From assembly GCA_019359505.1 (NCBI GenBank), contig JAHHHD010000002.1, positions 62,001 to 126,000 on the forward strand: DNA of 64,000 nucleotides, given 5' to 3'. A program made the translations under genes and the position numbers. The notes under the pieces are model-generated. The model was not told where the DNA came from. It did not search any database and saw nothing but the letters and a program-made list of their open reading frames with translations. Position 1 is the first letter of the stretch. The number at the start of each line of letters is the position of its first letter. Source of the stretch: Drouetiella hepatica Uher 2000/2452 (GTDB lineage Bacteria > Cyanobacteriota > Cyanobacteriia > Elainellales > Elainellaceae). Shown here piece by piece: positions 33,920 through 43,638 of the stretch.

Positions 33920-35119
33920 TTGAAAAAACTATCGCCTCTCGTTTTCATTTTCCTCACGATTCTGATCAACCGAATCGGTATTAGTATTCTCTTTCCAGTT
34001 CTCCCTTTCCTTATCGCAGAGTTTCGATCAGATGCCTTAACCTTGGGACTACTGACCTCCTCTTTTGCGATCGCTCAGTTCCTCGCAACTCCGGCGATCG
34101 GCGCCCTTTCCGATCGCTATGGTCGTCGTCCGGTGATGCTGATTTGCGTTCTCGGCAGCGCCATTTCCTACTTCATGTTTGGCTGGGCGGGTGCATTGTG
34201 GGTGATGTTCCTCTCTCGCATCATTGATGGCATCACGGGCGGTGTTGCAGCGACGGCTCAAGCCTATATTGCCGATACTTCTGCGCCAGGAGAGCGATCG
34301 AAAAACTTTGGTCTAACGGGCGTGGCGTTTGGCTTGGGGTTTGTCCTAGGTCCCGCACTAGGGGGCGCACTTGCCGGAATTGATCTCCGACTGCCCGTGT
34401 TTTTTGCCGGAACTTTGGCGCTGATAGACGTAATTTTGGGCTACTTTACCCTACCCGAATCGCTCAGCCCTGAGAAGCGTCGCAAATGTCACCTCCAAGA
34501 CTTAAATCCGTTCAATCAAATTACCGATCTGCTGCAAAACGAAAAAATTAGGGGCTTGCTCTGGGCAACTTTTTTGTTCAATTTCGCCTTCTCTGGATTC
34601 ACCAGTATCTTTGTGCTGTTCTTGAGCGATCGCTTCGGCTTCCAAGCCTCTTCTGCGGCACTGGTATTTGTCTTCATCGGCGTAGTGTCCACCGTTGTGC
34701 AGGGCGGCTTAATTCGTAAGCTCATTCCTCGCTATGGCGAAGCGAAACTGACGATTGCGGGCTTTATCACCCTGGCGATCGGCTTTGGCTTAATTGTGCT
34801 AATTCCTGCAAACTCTGTGCTGTTCTACCCGACGCTCTACGCCAGTCAGGGCTTGCTGTCCCTGGGAGTTGGCTTGCTGCTGCCCTGCCTCCGGGGATTG
34901 ATCTCTAACCGCGTATCCGATCGCGAACAGGGCAGAACCATTGGCAGCGCTCAGGGGATTCAAAGCATTGCGACGATTCTAGGGCCTTTGTGGGCAGGCT
35001 GGAGCTTCGATCACCTAGGCGCCATCTTCCCCTTCTGTTTTGGAACGGTATTTATCTTATTAGCTCTCGTTTGTACTTTAGTTAACCTGCGCCATGCTCA
35101 CCCAGAAGCTGCAATTTAA
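33920..35119 (+). CDS. Major facilitator superfamily transporter, TetA-like
   Basis: This 399-residue 12-helix transporter has MFS motif A between helices 2 and 3 as [14 protein letters not shown], and a weaker repeat between helices 8 and 9 ([14 protein letters not shown]). The overall layout is that of the drug:H+ antiporter (TetA/Bmr) group. The start is TTG 33920 ([20 protein letters not shown]); no ATG lies in frame before helix 2. It starts 23 bp after the hydrolase, and its 3' end overlaps the next gene by 26 bp. The substrate is unknown. Confidence 0.88.
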   Translation: MKKLSPLVFIFLTILINRIGISILFPVLPFLIAEFRSDALTLGLLTSSFAIAQFLATPAIGALSDRYGRRPVMLICVLGSAISYFMFGWAGALWVMFLSRIIDGITGGVAATAQAYIADTSAPGERSKNFGLTGVAFGLGFVLGPALGGALAGIDLRLPVFFAGTLALIDVILGYFTLPESLSPEKRRKCHLQDLNPFNQITDLLQNEKIRGLLWATFLFNFAFSGFTSIFVLFLSDRFGFQASSAALVFVFIGVVSTVVQGGLIRKLIPRYGEAKLTIAGFITLAIGFGLIVLIPANSVLFYPTLYASQGLLSLGVGLLLPCLRGLISNRVSDREQGRTIGSAQGIQSIATILGPLWAGWSFDHLGAIFPFCFGTVFILLALVCTLVNLRHAHPEAAI

Positions 35120-35771
35120 TCTGCTCTCGATCGGTAAACTCATTTATTCCTTCTATACCCTGGCTCATCTGACGCTTCTAGCTTGGGGAACTTATCATTT
35201 CGCTCAATTTCCTAGCCCCAGCCTAGCAATCTTGCTGCTCGTTTTAGGCGGCTTAGTCTACGATAATTTAATTATTTTTATCGGCGGCTCGATAGGGATG
35301 GGCGATCGCCTGCTCTTCCTCCATAAAATTCGCTACTGGCTACATGGCTTGCTCTCGCCGCTGCTTCTAGTATTCGCAGTACAAGTTCTTCATACAGCTC
35401 ATGTCAGATGGGATTCTCCCTGGAGCGATCGCCTCAGTGTTGCTCTAGCGTTCACACTCATTGTTATTGAAGTGTGCGATCGGATGATCAAGCTTAATCT
35501 CAAACCTATCACCTTTGCCGGAACTTTGCGCTATAAAGAAGTGGTTCCTAGCAAAGAGATTCCGGTGATTTTAGTCATACTCTGCGTGGGGGCGATCGGT
35601 GCAGTAGTTTGGCAGCAGCTTGGCTGGTCATGGATGTTTTGGGGAGCGCTCCTCATGATGCTAGGGAGCGCAGTTCCAACTACTACAAAAGCAGGGCCTA
35701 GCGTTGGCTCTGGCGTAGAGGTTTTGCTCGGACTCAGCCTGTTGGCGACACAAATCGCTCTACTCAAGTGA
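35094..35771 (+). CDS. Integral membrane protein, function unknown
   Basis: The 225-residue protein has about six hydrophobic segments, beginning with LLSIGKLIYSFYTLAHLTLLAW. Polar features are HKIRYWLHG (about 77-86) and HTAHVRWDSPWSDR (about 100-113), where several His could be functional. I do not recognise the family. It overlaps the MFS gene by 26 bp in another frame, a strong sign of co-translation, and its stop overlaps the convergent DUF1517 gene by 8 bp. Confidence 0.75.
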   Translation: MLTQKLQFNLLSIGKLIYSFYTLAHLTLLAWGTYHFAQFPSPSLAILLLVLGGLVYDNLIIFIGGSIGMGDRLLFLHKIRYWLHGLLSPLLLVFAVQVLHTAHVRWDSPWSDRLSVALAFTLIVIEVCDRMIKLNLKPITFAGTLRYKEVVPSKEIPVILVILCVGAIGAVVWQQLGWSWMFWGALLMMLGSAVPTTTKAGPSVGSGVEVLLGLSLLATQIALLK

Positions 35772-36840
35772 TCTGCACTAGCCCTTGATACTCCGTCAGC
35801 AGCTCATCATAAGTCAGGCTATCGGCACTATTTTGTGGACTCCAGAGCAGCTCAAACACCATGAGATAGTCTGGCGAAATACCGCCAATGCGCTTCAGGG
35901 CAGCCTGCAAATCTTGGGCAGAGAGAATCTTATCCGTAAAGAGGGGGCGATCGTCGGCTGTTCCCAAAATCAGCGTGACGACAATATAGGAAGCAGGCGC
36001 ATCATCATCATTCTTGGCTGGAGCCTGACGCTGCACCCGTCCACCGACATTTGCCAGCGTTTCAGCGCTAAATTTGCTGCGCTCCTCGATGGAAATCTCC
36101 TGAAAGACTTGCCCTGCCTGTTCGCGGCTTTTGACAGTTTGAGAGTTGACGCGCACATGCGTCCAGTTTTCGGGGGCACGCAGGAGCGCCAGCACCGTTT
36201 CCTGCAAAAGCTGAGAAAGACCCGTCTGAGTGGAGGTATCTGCCTGTTCCGTCAGCTCAGTCAGGTTTTCCTGAATGTATCGGGCTTGCGCCAGCAGAGC
36301 CACCTGAAGCCGCGTCACGGTAACAATATCATTGTCGAGTTCGCCTGCCGCTGCGCCGCTGCCATAGCCGCTAGACAGACCTCTGCCGCCCGATCGCATG
36401 AAATACATCCACATGATCGGCAGAATTGCGCCACCGCCTACGATGAGCAGCAGCAAAAGGGAGCCAAAGCCACCCCCAATTCCGTAGCCATAGCCGCCGT
36501 AGCCGCCATAGCCGCCTGGAATCGGTACAGGTACTGGATAAGAGCGCGGATAGGAGTCTCTATAGGAAGGATTGTAGGGGGCAGGATTGCTGTAGGAGGG
36601 TGCAGACCGGGAAGGGGCGCTGCTGCCTCCGCCCGAAGGCCTACTAAAGGAACCGCCACCCGCTCGACCTCCAGAGCTGCGGGCTTCAGCCCGATCGCCT
36701 TCGGCGACAAGCCCCAGCGATCGATCGGGCAAGCCATATTTCACGTCAGCCCTCTGGGAAATGCCTAAGCCGAGAGAATTGACTAAGACCAAAGCCAGGG
36801 TTGCGGTTCCCAGAAGTCGGAGTTTTGCGAGGGTGCCCAT
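35764..36840 (-). CDS. DUF1517 domain-containing membrane protein
   Basis: The 358-residue protein has a signal-like N-terminus (LRLLGTATLALVLVNSLGLG), a Ser/Gly-rich stretch (SSGGRAGGGSFSRPSGGGSS), a Pro/Tyr/Gly-rich segment (SYPRSYPVPVPIPGGYGGYG), one membrane helix (FGSLLLLLIVGGGAILPIMWMYF) and the DUF1517 domain (about 160-358: VTVTRLQVALLAQARYIQENL, LLRAPENWTHVRVNSQ, VTLILGTADDRP). Plant relatives are chloroplast membrane proteins, one of them linked, from memory, to acclimation to fluctuating light. The role here is unknown. Confidence 0.88.
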   Translation of the reverse strand: MGTLAKLRLLGTATLALVLVNSLGLGISQRADVKYGLPDRSLGLVAEGDRAEARSSGGRAGGGSFSRPSGGGSSAPSRSAPSYSNPAPYNPSYRDSYPRSYPVPVPIPGGYGGYGGYGYGIGGGFGSLLLLLIVGGGAILPIMWMYFMRSGGRGLSSGYGSGAAAGELDNDIVTVTRLQVALLAQARYIQENLTELTEQADTSTQTGLSQLLQETVLALLRAPENWTHVRVNSQTVKSREQAGQVFQEISIEERSKFSAETLANVGGRVQRQAPAKNDDDAPASYIVVTLILGTADDRPLFTDKILSAQDLQAALKRIGGISPDYLMVFELLWSPQNSADSLTYDELLTEYQGLVQIT

Positions 36841-36976
36841 AATCAGCCTACTGCCTTTACCTGCGGTTATTCGCCGTTAACTTTTGCTCTTAACTTTTAC
36901 TCTTAGCTTTTGCGTGTAAAGCTCTAAACTAGACTACCTCATCTAGTCTGTAGCAATCACAACATTGCGCGATCGC

Positions 36977-37016
36977 AATCTTGAGCAATCTATCTTGAGC
37001 AATCTATCTTGAGCAA
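36977..37016. repeat. 14-bp tandem repeat
   Basis: CTTGAGCAATCTAT occurs nearly three times in tandem between the DUF1517 gene and hpnH. It is followed by a small hairpin, GCTATGGC / GCCATAGC at 37022-37043, which lies just beyond the hpnH stop and could help end that transcript. Confidence 0.65.
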
Positions 37017-37099
37017 AGTGTGCTATGGCTTGAATGCCATAGCTTGAATATAGCGCACCTGGCAATCAGGTAGAGTTTTAGATGGAGTCTCAGATGGAG

Positions 37100-38122
37100 C
37101 TAGTGAGCCATTCCCAGCATATTGCCGAGCGATCGGGCAATATTGGCAGGCTGCATGGCATCTAGAGCGGCAGTCGGTTCATAGCCGCAATGCACCATGC
37201 AGTCCGCGCAGTTGGGATTACCGCTAGCGCGACCATATTGGCTCCAGTCTGTTTTCTCAACCAGCTCCTTGAAGCTAGCGTAATAGCCTTCGCTCAGCAG
37301 ATAGCAAGGTTTTTGCCAGCCCAAGACGCTATAGCTAGGACTACCCCAGGGCGTACATTCGTAGTCTTTCTCGCCTGTCAAAAAGTCCAGAAAGAGGGGG
37401 CTATTGTTGAAGTCCCAGTTTTTTTTGCCTGCCTTGAGGGGAGCCAGAAGCGTCCGAAAAAGCTGATGGGTTTGTTCACGCTTGAGAAAATGATCCTGGT
37501 CGGGCGCTCGTTCGTAGCTATAGCCTGGAGAAATCGCCATGCCGTCGGTGCCTAAGACTTCTAGATAGTCGAAAAATTCCTGCATTTCTTCAGGATTGGT
37601 GCCCTCAAAAACGGTCGTGTTGGTCGTGACGCGAAACCCTTTGGCTTTTGCCGCACGAATGGCTTTGACTGCCGTATCAAATACCCCTTTGCGATCGACA
37701 CACTGATCGTGATGCTCCTTCAAGCCATCCAGGTGAACCGTGAAGGCAAAGTAGGGCGAGGGCTGAAATTTGTCTAGGCTTTTTTCTAGCAGCAGTCCGT
37801 TGGTGCAAAGGTAGACATACTTTTTGCGATCGATCAGCCCTTTCACGATTTCGGCAATCTGGGGATGCATCAGCGGCTCTCCACCTGGAATGGAGACGAC
37901 AGGCGCACCGCATTCTTCCACGGCAGCAAAACACTGCTCAGGGGTAAGGTTTTGCCTGAGGATGTCGGCAGGATGCTGGATTTTGCCACAGCCCGGACAG
38001 GCAAGATTACAGCGAAACAGTGGCTCCAGCATCAGGATCAGCGGAAAATGCTTACGTCCTTTTAATCGCTGCGTGACGAGGTATTTGCCAATGTCGAGAG
38101 CCTGTTTGAGTTGAATCGCCAT
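37100..38122 (-). CDS. hpnH: HpnH, radical SAM adenosylhopane synthase
   Basis: HpnH adds the adenosyl group to diploptene, the first step towards extended C35 hopanoids. The 340-residue chain has the radical SAM cluster motif C-x3-C-x2-C as CNLACPGC (Cys38, 42, 45), preceded by [31 protein letters not shown] and [13 protein letters not shown] follow, all typical of HpnH. ATG 38122 ([15 protein letters not shown]) is chosen because family members start there; the longer frame from 38161 adds 13 residues. It is the last gene of the RND-hpnA-hpnH run. Confidence 0.94.
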   Translation of the reverse strand: MAIQLKQALDIGKYLVTQRLKGRKHFPLILMLEPLFRCNLACPGCGKIQHPADILRQNLTPEQCFAAVEECGAPVVSIPGGEPLMHPQIAEIVKGLIDRKKYVYLCTNGLLLEKSLDKFQPSPYFAFTVHLDGLKEHHDQCVDRKGVFDTAVKAIRAAKAKGFRVTTNTTVFEGTNPEEMQEFFDYLEVLGTDGMAISPGYSYERAPDQDHFLKREQTHQLFRTLLAPLKAGKKNWDFNNSPLFLDFLTGEKDYECTPWGSPSYSVLGWQKPCYLLSEGYYASFKELVEKTDWSQYGRASGNPNCADCMVHCGYEPTAALDAMQPANIARSLGNMLGMAH

Positions 38123-38252
38123 AATAACTTGGATGCTCCAGGAGTATGGTTGAGGGAACAAAAAGAATAGAAGATCTGAATCTAGAGGCTACCTGAATTT
38201 AGAAGCTAGAGATGAATCGCTCATGACAAAGGGACTCTGAATTATGGAGAGA

Positions 38253-39263
38253 CTATGATTTTGAGGCAATTTCACCCTCCTGCACGTATCCCCGTGAGGT
38301 AAACCAAGCGATCGCTTCCTGGAGAGCCTGCCGAATCGGCGTTTGGGGAAGCCCCAATTCCTGAAGCGCTTTAGCAGAATCATAGTACATCACCTGTTGC
38401 GCCATCCGCACCCCATCCAGCGGAACAGAAGGAGATTTGCCCAAGGGCGCAAGGACTTTTTCATCCACCCAGGCAACGCCAAGGGGTAGCCATGCGGGTA
38501 TCGATCGCTGAGGAGCTGGCAGATTCGTGAGCTGGGCAAGCTGATCCAGCAGGGCTTTCAGCGTCAGATTTTGGTGTCCCAGAATATAGCGATCGCCCGA
38601 CTTCCCCTGCCGCAGCGCCAGCAAATGCCCCCAGGCAACATCCTGAACATCAATAAAATTGAGACCCGTCTCCATATAAAAAGGCATTTGCCGCCGCAGA
38701 AACCGCAGGATGATATCGCCCGTGGGAGTCGGCTTAATGTCCCAAGCGCCAATTGGGCTAGTCGGATTGACAATCACCACCTCTTGCCCCGTCTGGGCTG
38801 CGTTCAGGGCTTCTTGCTCTGCCCAAAATTTGGACTTTTTGTAATGCCCCACCAGACTCTCGACCGGGCTTTGGTAGGTTTCATTGGCGATCGCCCCAGC
38901 CTGTCCGGCACCGATGGCGGCGACAGAGCTAGTGTAGACCGTTCGCTCAATTCCAGCTTGACGGGCGGCGGCTAAGACATTGCGGGTGCCCAAAACGTTG
39001 TGGCGATACAGCAAGTCCCGATCGGCTTGCCAGAGCGAATAGTGGGCGGCAACATGAAATAAAAACTGGCATCCCTGCATCTGCTGCCAGAGCTGGGGAG
39101 AATTCAAATCGCCTGTCACCCGCTCGATCTCTAATCCTTGCAGATTCTCTAGACGGCTCTCAGAGCGCACTAATGCCCTGACGCTGTAGCCCTCTTGCAG
39201 CAGCAGCCTCACTAAATTTGCGCCAATAAAACCCGTGCCGCCTGTGACAAACACCCGCGTCAC
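38253..39263 (-). CDS. hpnA: HpnA-like hopanoid-associated NAD-dependent sugar epimerase
   Basis: This 336-residue extended short-chain dehydrogenase has an NAD-binding GGTGFIGANLVRLLL at 8-22 and the typical VYTSSVAAIG segment. The catalytic YxxxK appears as YKKSK in SLVGHYKKSKFWAEQEAL. NPTSPIGAWDIKPTPTG and FIDVQDVAWGHLLA match the hopanoid-associated epimerase subgroup. It starts with a 4-nt overlap (ATGA) with the RND gene, and hpnH follows 130 bp downstream, supporting the hopanoid assignment. Confidence 0.88.
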   Translation of the reverse strand: MTRVFVTGGTGFIGANLVRLLLQEGYSVRALVRSESRLENLQGLEIERVTGDLNSPQLWQQMQGCQFLFHVAAHYSLWQADRDLLYRHNVLGTRNVLAAARQAGIERTVYTSSVAAIGAGQAGAIANETYQSPVESLVGHYKKSKFWAEQEALNAAQTGQEVVIVNPTSPIGAWDIKPTPTGDIILRFLRRQMPFYMETGLNFIDVQDVAWGHLLALRQGKSGDRYILGHQNLTLKALLDQLAQLTNLPAPQRSIPAWLPLGVAWVDEKVLAPLGKSPSVPLDGVRMAQQVMYYDSAKALQELGLPQTPIRQALQEAIAWFTSRGYVQEGEIASKS

Positions 39264-41914
39264 CGGGCAAACCTCCGTTTGAGGAATGGCACATCATCCA
39301 GCACAGCATAGATGACGGGAACAACCAGCAAACTCAGCAGAGTAGAAGCCACCAATCCGCCAATGATAGCGATCGCCATGGGTGCTCTCAACTCAGCGCC
39401 TGCTCCCCATCCCAGCGCGATCGGCAGCATTCCCAAAATTGTAGCTGCGGTCGTCATCAAAATGGGTCGAAGTCGAACTGGCGCTGCGGTCAAAATCGCT
39501 TCTGTTCGAGGCATCCCGCCCTGACGCAGTTGATTGATGTAGTCCACAATCAAAATTGCACTTTTGTTGGTCAAACCCAGCAAAAAGATGATGCCAATCA
39601 CGGAAATCATGCCAAACGGACTGCCTGTAGCCCAGATTGCCAGCATGGCACCCGCCAAGGAAAGCGGCAGGGAGAAGGCAATCACCAACGGATCAACCCA
39701 GTTGCGGAACAGGAGGAACAGCACGAGCAAGATACACCCAACCGACAAGGCAAGCGTCACGCCAAAGCTGCCAAAAATATCGCTGATTCGGGCAGAGTCG
39801 CCGCCCAGATCGATCGAGACTCCCGGCGGCAGCAGCGTTTGGGCGATCGCCACTGCCTGATCGGTCGCATCCCCAATTTCAGATTCTTGACTGAGATTAG
39901 CTCTGACATAGGCAACTCGCTGCGTGCCCAAATGCTCAACGGCGATCGGCTCACTGCCCTGCTGAGTGTCATCTCCGGTTGCCGTAATTTCCACCAACCC
40001 CGGAAGCTCTTGAATCCGGGATTTGATCGCCTGAGCCGTCTGCGTTAGGGCAGCCAGATTGCTACCTTGCAGCGTAATTTGCAGCGGCTTTTCATCGCCT
40101 GTATCCACAAATTGAATATCTTCGATGCTGGTGGTTACGCCTGCAAGCTTAGGGATCTGCTGACGAAACTGATCCTGGACTTCCGCCGTTGGCAAAGTGC
40201 GATCGCCCTTGAGCTTGACGTACAGCGTGCCTTGATTGGGCGCTCCCTGCCGTGAACCGACGATCGTGAATACCGTCTGCACTTGGGGAGATTTTCTTAC
40301 AAAAGCCTCTAGCTCTGTAGCAACCTTCAGTGAATCATTGAGTGGATTGCTGGGTGGATTGCTGGGTAGATTGCTCGGTGAACTGCCTGATGGATTGCTT
40401 GGCGAACTACTCGGTGGATTACCCCGTGAAATAGCAGCCTGTCTCGGATCGATCGTCAGCGGCGCAGTATACCGAATATTAAACTCACCCCGATCGAGCT
40501 TAGGAATAAACCCTTTAGGAATGAACGGGATTAGCCCAATTCCCAGCGCTAGACTTAAAACAGCCAAGCTGATTACCCAGCCTCGATGACGCAAAGCCCA
40601 GTCTAGCAGCCTGTAGTAGGCTTGCGTAAATTTGTTCCAAGAGTCCAATTGCGGCGGCGAAGACTGCTCGGATTGCGGCTTAAGCCAGCGCACCGCTAGC
40701 AGAGGCGACAGCGTGCGGGCAACCAGCAGTGAAACCATTACGGCAGCGGAAACGGTGATGCCAAAAGGCTTGAAGAATTGACCGATCACGCCGCCCATCA
40801 GACCTACAGGCAAAAACACCGCCACGATCGTCAGAGTTGCTGCCGTCACCGTTAGCCCAATCTCACTCGTTGCCGTAATGGCGGCATGACGCGGCGATTC
40901 TCCCGCTTCCAAGTGACGGGCAATGTTTTCCACGTCCACGATCGCATCATCGACAACAATGCCAACAATCAGCGCCAGCGCCAGCAGCGTAATAGTCTCC
41001 AGGTTAAAGCCAAATATCGCCATGACAATGAAGGTTCCCAGCAATGACGTGGGAATCGCCAGGGCAGAAATCAGCGTTGCTCTCCAGTTCCAGAGAAACG
41101 GGAAAATCACGAGAACGGATAGGACAATCGCCAGTCCTAGCGCTTCGATCGTGGCGTCGGTTGCTTCTCGGATATAGTCGGCTTGAGTAGCAGCTTGAGT
41201 CAGGGTAATCTCAGGAAAATTCTGTGCCTCTATCGTCTTTTCAACCTGGCTCACAACTTCTAAAGCGTTGGCATCCCCTCGCTTGATCACCTGAATTGCT
41301 AGAGCCTCCTGACCATTGAACCGAACAGCCACCGGACTGGTGGCAGAGGCAACCCCCAGCAGCTCAACCTTGAGTACCCCTGGGAGCTTGGCGATCGCCG
41401 GAACAATCTGCTGCTGGGCGATCGGCACGATCTCTGCCAAGGGCTGGCTACTTTCGATCGCATAGCTCACCACCGCCGACTCGTTTAGGTTGAGCGGAAT
41501 CACCTGAAATGCAGTACTCGTAGGCAGCTCTAGGCGTTTAACCTCAGATTCTACCTGCTGTCTAGATTCTTCTAAGTCAGTGCCAACCGCAAATGCCAGA
41601 CTGACTACCGTTTGCCCCGGATAGGTCGTAGAGCGAATCTCATCTAGCCCCGGCAAAGACTTCAGCTCTTGCTCAATCGGCTGAGTCAGCTGCGATTCAG
41701 TGTCCAATACTGCCGCTAGGGGCGCGGAGGCATTCACCACCACGACCGGAAACGTAATGTCTGGAAACAGCGCATACTTCAGAGAACTGAACGCCAGCAG
41801 ACCAGCAACCGTCACCGCCAGCCAAAAGCCGATCGTGAGCCAAGGATAATCGATCGCCCATCTAGAAATATTGAAGCGATCTCTAAAAGCGTTTGAGGAG
41901 TCTGACTTTCCCAT
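39260..41914 (-). CDS. RND efflux permease (HAE-type), shorter than usual
   Basis: The 884-residue RND transporter has 12 predicted helices in the two-repeat layout. The helix 4 proton-relay acids are visible in ALALIVGIVVDDAIVDVENIARHL. GGVIGQFFKPFGITV and LTNKSAILIVDYINQLRQGG are also typical. It is 130-160 residues shorter than AcrB, implying trimmed periplasmic loops. The second half begins with a low-complexity insert rich in Ser/Pro/Asn (PSNPPSNPLNDS, about 485-525). ATG 41914 is used; an in-frame TTG is 6 nt upstream. A 4-nt overlap with hpnA suggests a role with hopanoids or the outer membrane, although the family is the drug-efflux one, not HpnN. Confidence 0.87.
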   Translation of the reverse strand: MGKSDSSNAFRDRFNISRWAIDYPWLTIGFWLAVTVAGLLAFSSLKYALFPDITFPVVVVNASAPLAAVLDTESQLTQPIEQELKSLPGLDEIRSTTYPGQTVVSLAFAVGTDLEESRQQVESEVKRLELPTSTAFQVIPLNLNESAVVSYAIESSQPLAEIVPIAQQQIVPAIAKLPGVLKVELLGVASATSPVAVRFNGQEALAIQVIKRGDANALEVVSQVEKTIEAQNFPEITLTQAATQADYIREATDATIEALGLAIVLSVLVIFPFLWNWRATLISALAIPTSLLGTFIVMAIFGFNLETITLLALALIVGIVVDDAIVDVENIARHLEAGESPRHAAITATSEIGLTVTAATLTIVAVFLPVGLMGGVIGQFFKPFGITVSAAVMVSLLVARTLSPLLAVRWLKPQSEQSSPPQLDSWNKFTQAYYRLLDWALRHRGWVISLAVLSLALGIGLIPFIPKGFIPKLDRGEFNIRYTAPLTIDPRQAAISRGNPPSSSPSNPSGSSPSNLPSNPPSNPLNDSLKVATELEAFVRKSPQVQTVFTIVGSRQGAPNQGTLYVKLKGDRTLPTAEVQDQFRQQIPKLAGVTTSIEDIQFVDTGDEKPLQITLQGSNLAALTQTAQAIKSRIQELPGLVEITATGDDTQQGSEPIAVEHLGTQRVAYVRANLSQESEIGDATDQAVAIAQTLLPPGVSIDLGGDSARISDIFGSFGVTLALSVGCILLVLFLLFRNWVDPLVIAFSLPLSLAGAMLAIWATGSPFGMISVIGIIFLLGLTNKSAILIVDYINQLRQGGMPRTEAILTAAPVRLRPILMTTAATILGMLPIALGWGAGAELRAPMAIAIIGGLVASTLLSLLVVPVIYAVLDDVPFLKRRFAR

Positions 41915-41937
41915 TCTCAAGCAATCTCAATGGGCGG

Positions 41938-42175
41938 TAGTGCAACGGCATTATACCCTGCTGCAATGGCATCGTAGGCTATACAACAGAATTGTGATTC
42001 GCTGCAATGGCATTGTAACCTACCACAATAGCGCTGCGATTCGCTGCAATGGCAATGTGATGCCCTGCAATGGCAATGTGATGCCCTGCAATGGCAATGT
42101 GACGCTCTGCAATGGCACTGCAACCCTCTGCAATGGCAATGCAACCCTCTGCAATGGCAATGTAGATGAGCACGG
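41938..42175. repeat. 21-bp tandem repeat (GCAATGGCAATGTGATGCCCT type)
   Basis: About ten units, each carrying TGCAATGGCA, are spaced mostly 21 bp apart. The central three to four copies (42045-42112) are nearly identical and the edges degenerate. Because 21 is a multiple of three, frames stay open through the array on both strands. Confidence 0.85.
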
Positions 42176-42288
42176 TGTTAATGCAAGAGCTGTATGAAGG
42201 GAGAGAGGAAGAGCAGGAAACGGAGATCTATACTAAGATGTTGCACTAAGATTCTGTGTATACACAAGTTTGCTGTGCAATATCTTAA

Positions 42289-42345
42289 TCCCCTCAGCCC
42301 CCTCAATTCCCCAATTCTGGGGGACTTTGAGTTCTGGAAGTCCCT
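42289..42345. repeat. Repeat family E, half copy
   Basis: CCCTCAGCCCCCTCAATTCC, CCAATTCTGGGGGACTTTGAGTTC and GGAAGTCCC match the left half of the complete element at 49640-49711. The right arm is missing. Confidence 0.7.
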
Positions 42346-42379
42346 CTGCCATGCAGACCTTCAGCAGCACCGCATATCT

Positions 42380-43612
42380 CTACTGACCGCTAACCGACCA
42401 GGCAATAAACCGCTCTGTGTAGTACAGCGCGATCTGATTTCCCAATCCGCTAAACAGCGCATCAAAGGCATGTTCTGACCAAGGCAGCTCCACATAAACG
42501 GCAATATTGCCCGCGGTTTGAAGGCGATCGCGCAATCCTCTGCCATATTTTGCCTGCACTACATGATCACGACCGCCGTAGACGAGCAGCGTGGGCGGCG
42601 CTTTAGGCGTGATGTAGGTGTAGGGTGAAGCTTTGTCATAGAGTTCAGGTTTTTGATCGGGAGTACCGCCCAAAAATGCCTCCAACACGGCTCTTGAGTT
42701 AATGGGATCGGGCTGGGGTGGCTCGCGATAGCCGCTCGTTAAGTTTACAGGGCCATAGTAATTGACGATCGCTTTGACGGGCATGGCGGCTGAGTATGCG
42801 GCAATCATCGCCAGCTGCGCCCCTGCCGATCGTCCCATGAGCACGACGCGATCGAGATCAACTTCTAGCGACTTGGCATTTTTTTGAATGTAGGTCAAGG
42901 CTAGGCGCACATCGTCAATTTGGGCTGGAAACTGGTATTGGGGCGCATGGCGGTAGTCGATAGCTACCACGGTGTAGCCCTGTGCCGCCATGTAGCGATT
43001 GAACTCTGCATTGGCGGTGGGCTTGCCATTTTGCCAAGCGCCTCCGTAGATAGTGACGATCGTCGGGTAGATGCCGGGTTTAGGCGGCTGGTAGACTTCC
43101 AAAGATAGGGGTACGCCATCGGGTTGGGCAAATTCAATAGCCCGCTGCCGCAGATTGTTCGCCGCTGGACTGTCACGAAAGGGAATGCTGCGAAAGGGAA
43201 TGCCCCGAAATACATCTGCCAGAACAAAGGGCTGTGGACGCATCTGAGCCTGAAGTGGTGGCGGAATCTTTGCCAGATAATCAATGCCAATTGCCTGATA
43301 CATGGCGTTGCTTGCCTGTTGACTGGCGGCGGCAACCTGTGTGAGCGGATAAGCGGTCAAAACTAACCCCGCAACGCTACAGGCGATCGCCAGCGAAAAA
43401 ATCCAGCCCTTGGAATGGCTGAAGAGGAGCAGAAGGAGAGCGATCGCATTGAATCCAAACAGCCACGGACTAATCTCTGGCGCACCTACGCCCAGCGGCA
43501 GCAGGCTAAACGTCGGTGCCGGAACCACAATCCAGACACTCAAAAACAGACCGATGCCGCTGAGGAGCAATAGGAAAAGACCTATAAGGATTTGCAGTAA
43601 TTTAAATCTCAC
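42380..43612 (-). CDS. Membrane-anchored alpha/beta hydrolase (HSL/BD-FAE-like esterase)
   Basis: The 410-residue protein has three N-terminal hydrophobic segments (about 5-30, 45-65, 70-95) and an esterase domain from about 150. The oxyanion motif is IYGGAWQNG (HGG type with Tyr instead of His), followed by YRHAPQYQFPAQIDDVRLALTYI and the nucleophile elbow GRSAGAQLAM. Asp (YGGRDHVV) and His (WSEHAFDALF) complete the triad. The start is GTG (43612). The substrate is probably a carboxylic ester; the membrane part suggests action at the envelope. Confidence 0.85.
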   Translation of the reverse strand: MRFKLLQILIGLFLLLLSGIGLFLSVWIVVPAPTFSLLPLGVGAPEISPWLFGFNAIALLLLLFSHSKGWIFSLAIACSVAGLVLTAYPLTQVAAASQQASNAMYQAIGIDYLAKIPPPLQAQMRPQPFVLADVFRGIPFRSIPFRDSPAANNLRQRAIEFAQPDGVPLSLEVYQPPKPGIYPTIVTIYGGAWQNGKPTANAEFNRYMAAQGYTVVAIDYRHAPQYQFPAQIDDVRLALTYIQKNAKSLEVDLDRVVLMGRSAGAQLAMIAAYSAAMPVKAIVNYYGPVNLTSGYREPPQPDPINSRAVLEAFLGGTPDQKPELYDKASPYTYITPKAPPTLLVYGGRDHVVQAKYGRGLRDRLQTAGNIAVYVELPWSEHAFDALFSGLGNQIALYYTERFIAWSVSGQ

Positions 43613-43638
43613 GATAGTTCCAGAAGTTTCAGAATGCT

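Larger units (their letters stand above)
41915..42379. other. Gene-free region with tandem repeats and a half palindromic element
   Basis: These 465 bp lie upstream of the RND gene and downstream of the esterase gene. They hold the 21-bp tandem repeat (41938-42175) and a fragment of the CCCCCAATTCTGGGGGACTTTGA repeat (42289-42345). Open frames across the repeat read only repeated Cys/Asn/Gly or Ala/Ile peptides and are not counted as genes. Confidence 0.6.

Noticed and set aside
35785-36768. 327-residue plus-strand open frame opposite the DUF1517 gene
   Set aside because: The DUF1517 protein on the minus strand has a signal peptide, membrane helix and domain; the antisense frame has none and is a shadow.
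41871-42197. Frames reading through the 21-bp tandem repeat
   Set aside because: They only reflect a repeat length divisible by three; repeated CNGNV or AIAEG peptides have no support as genes.
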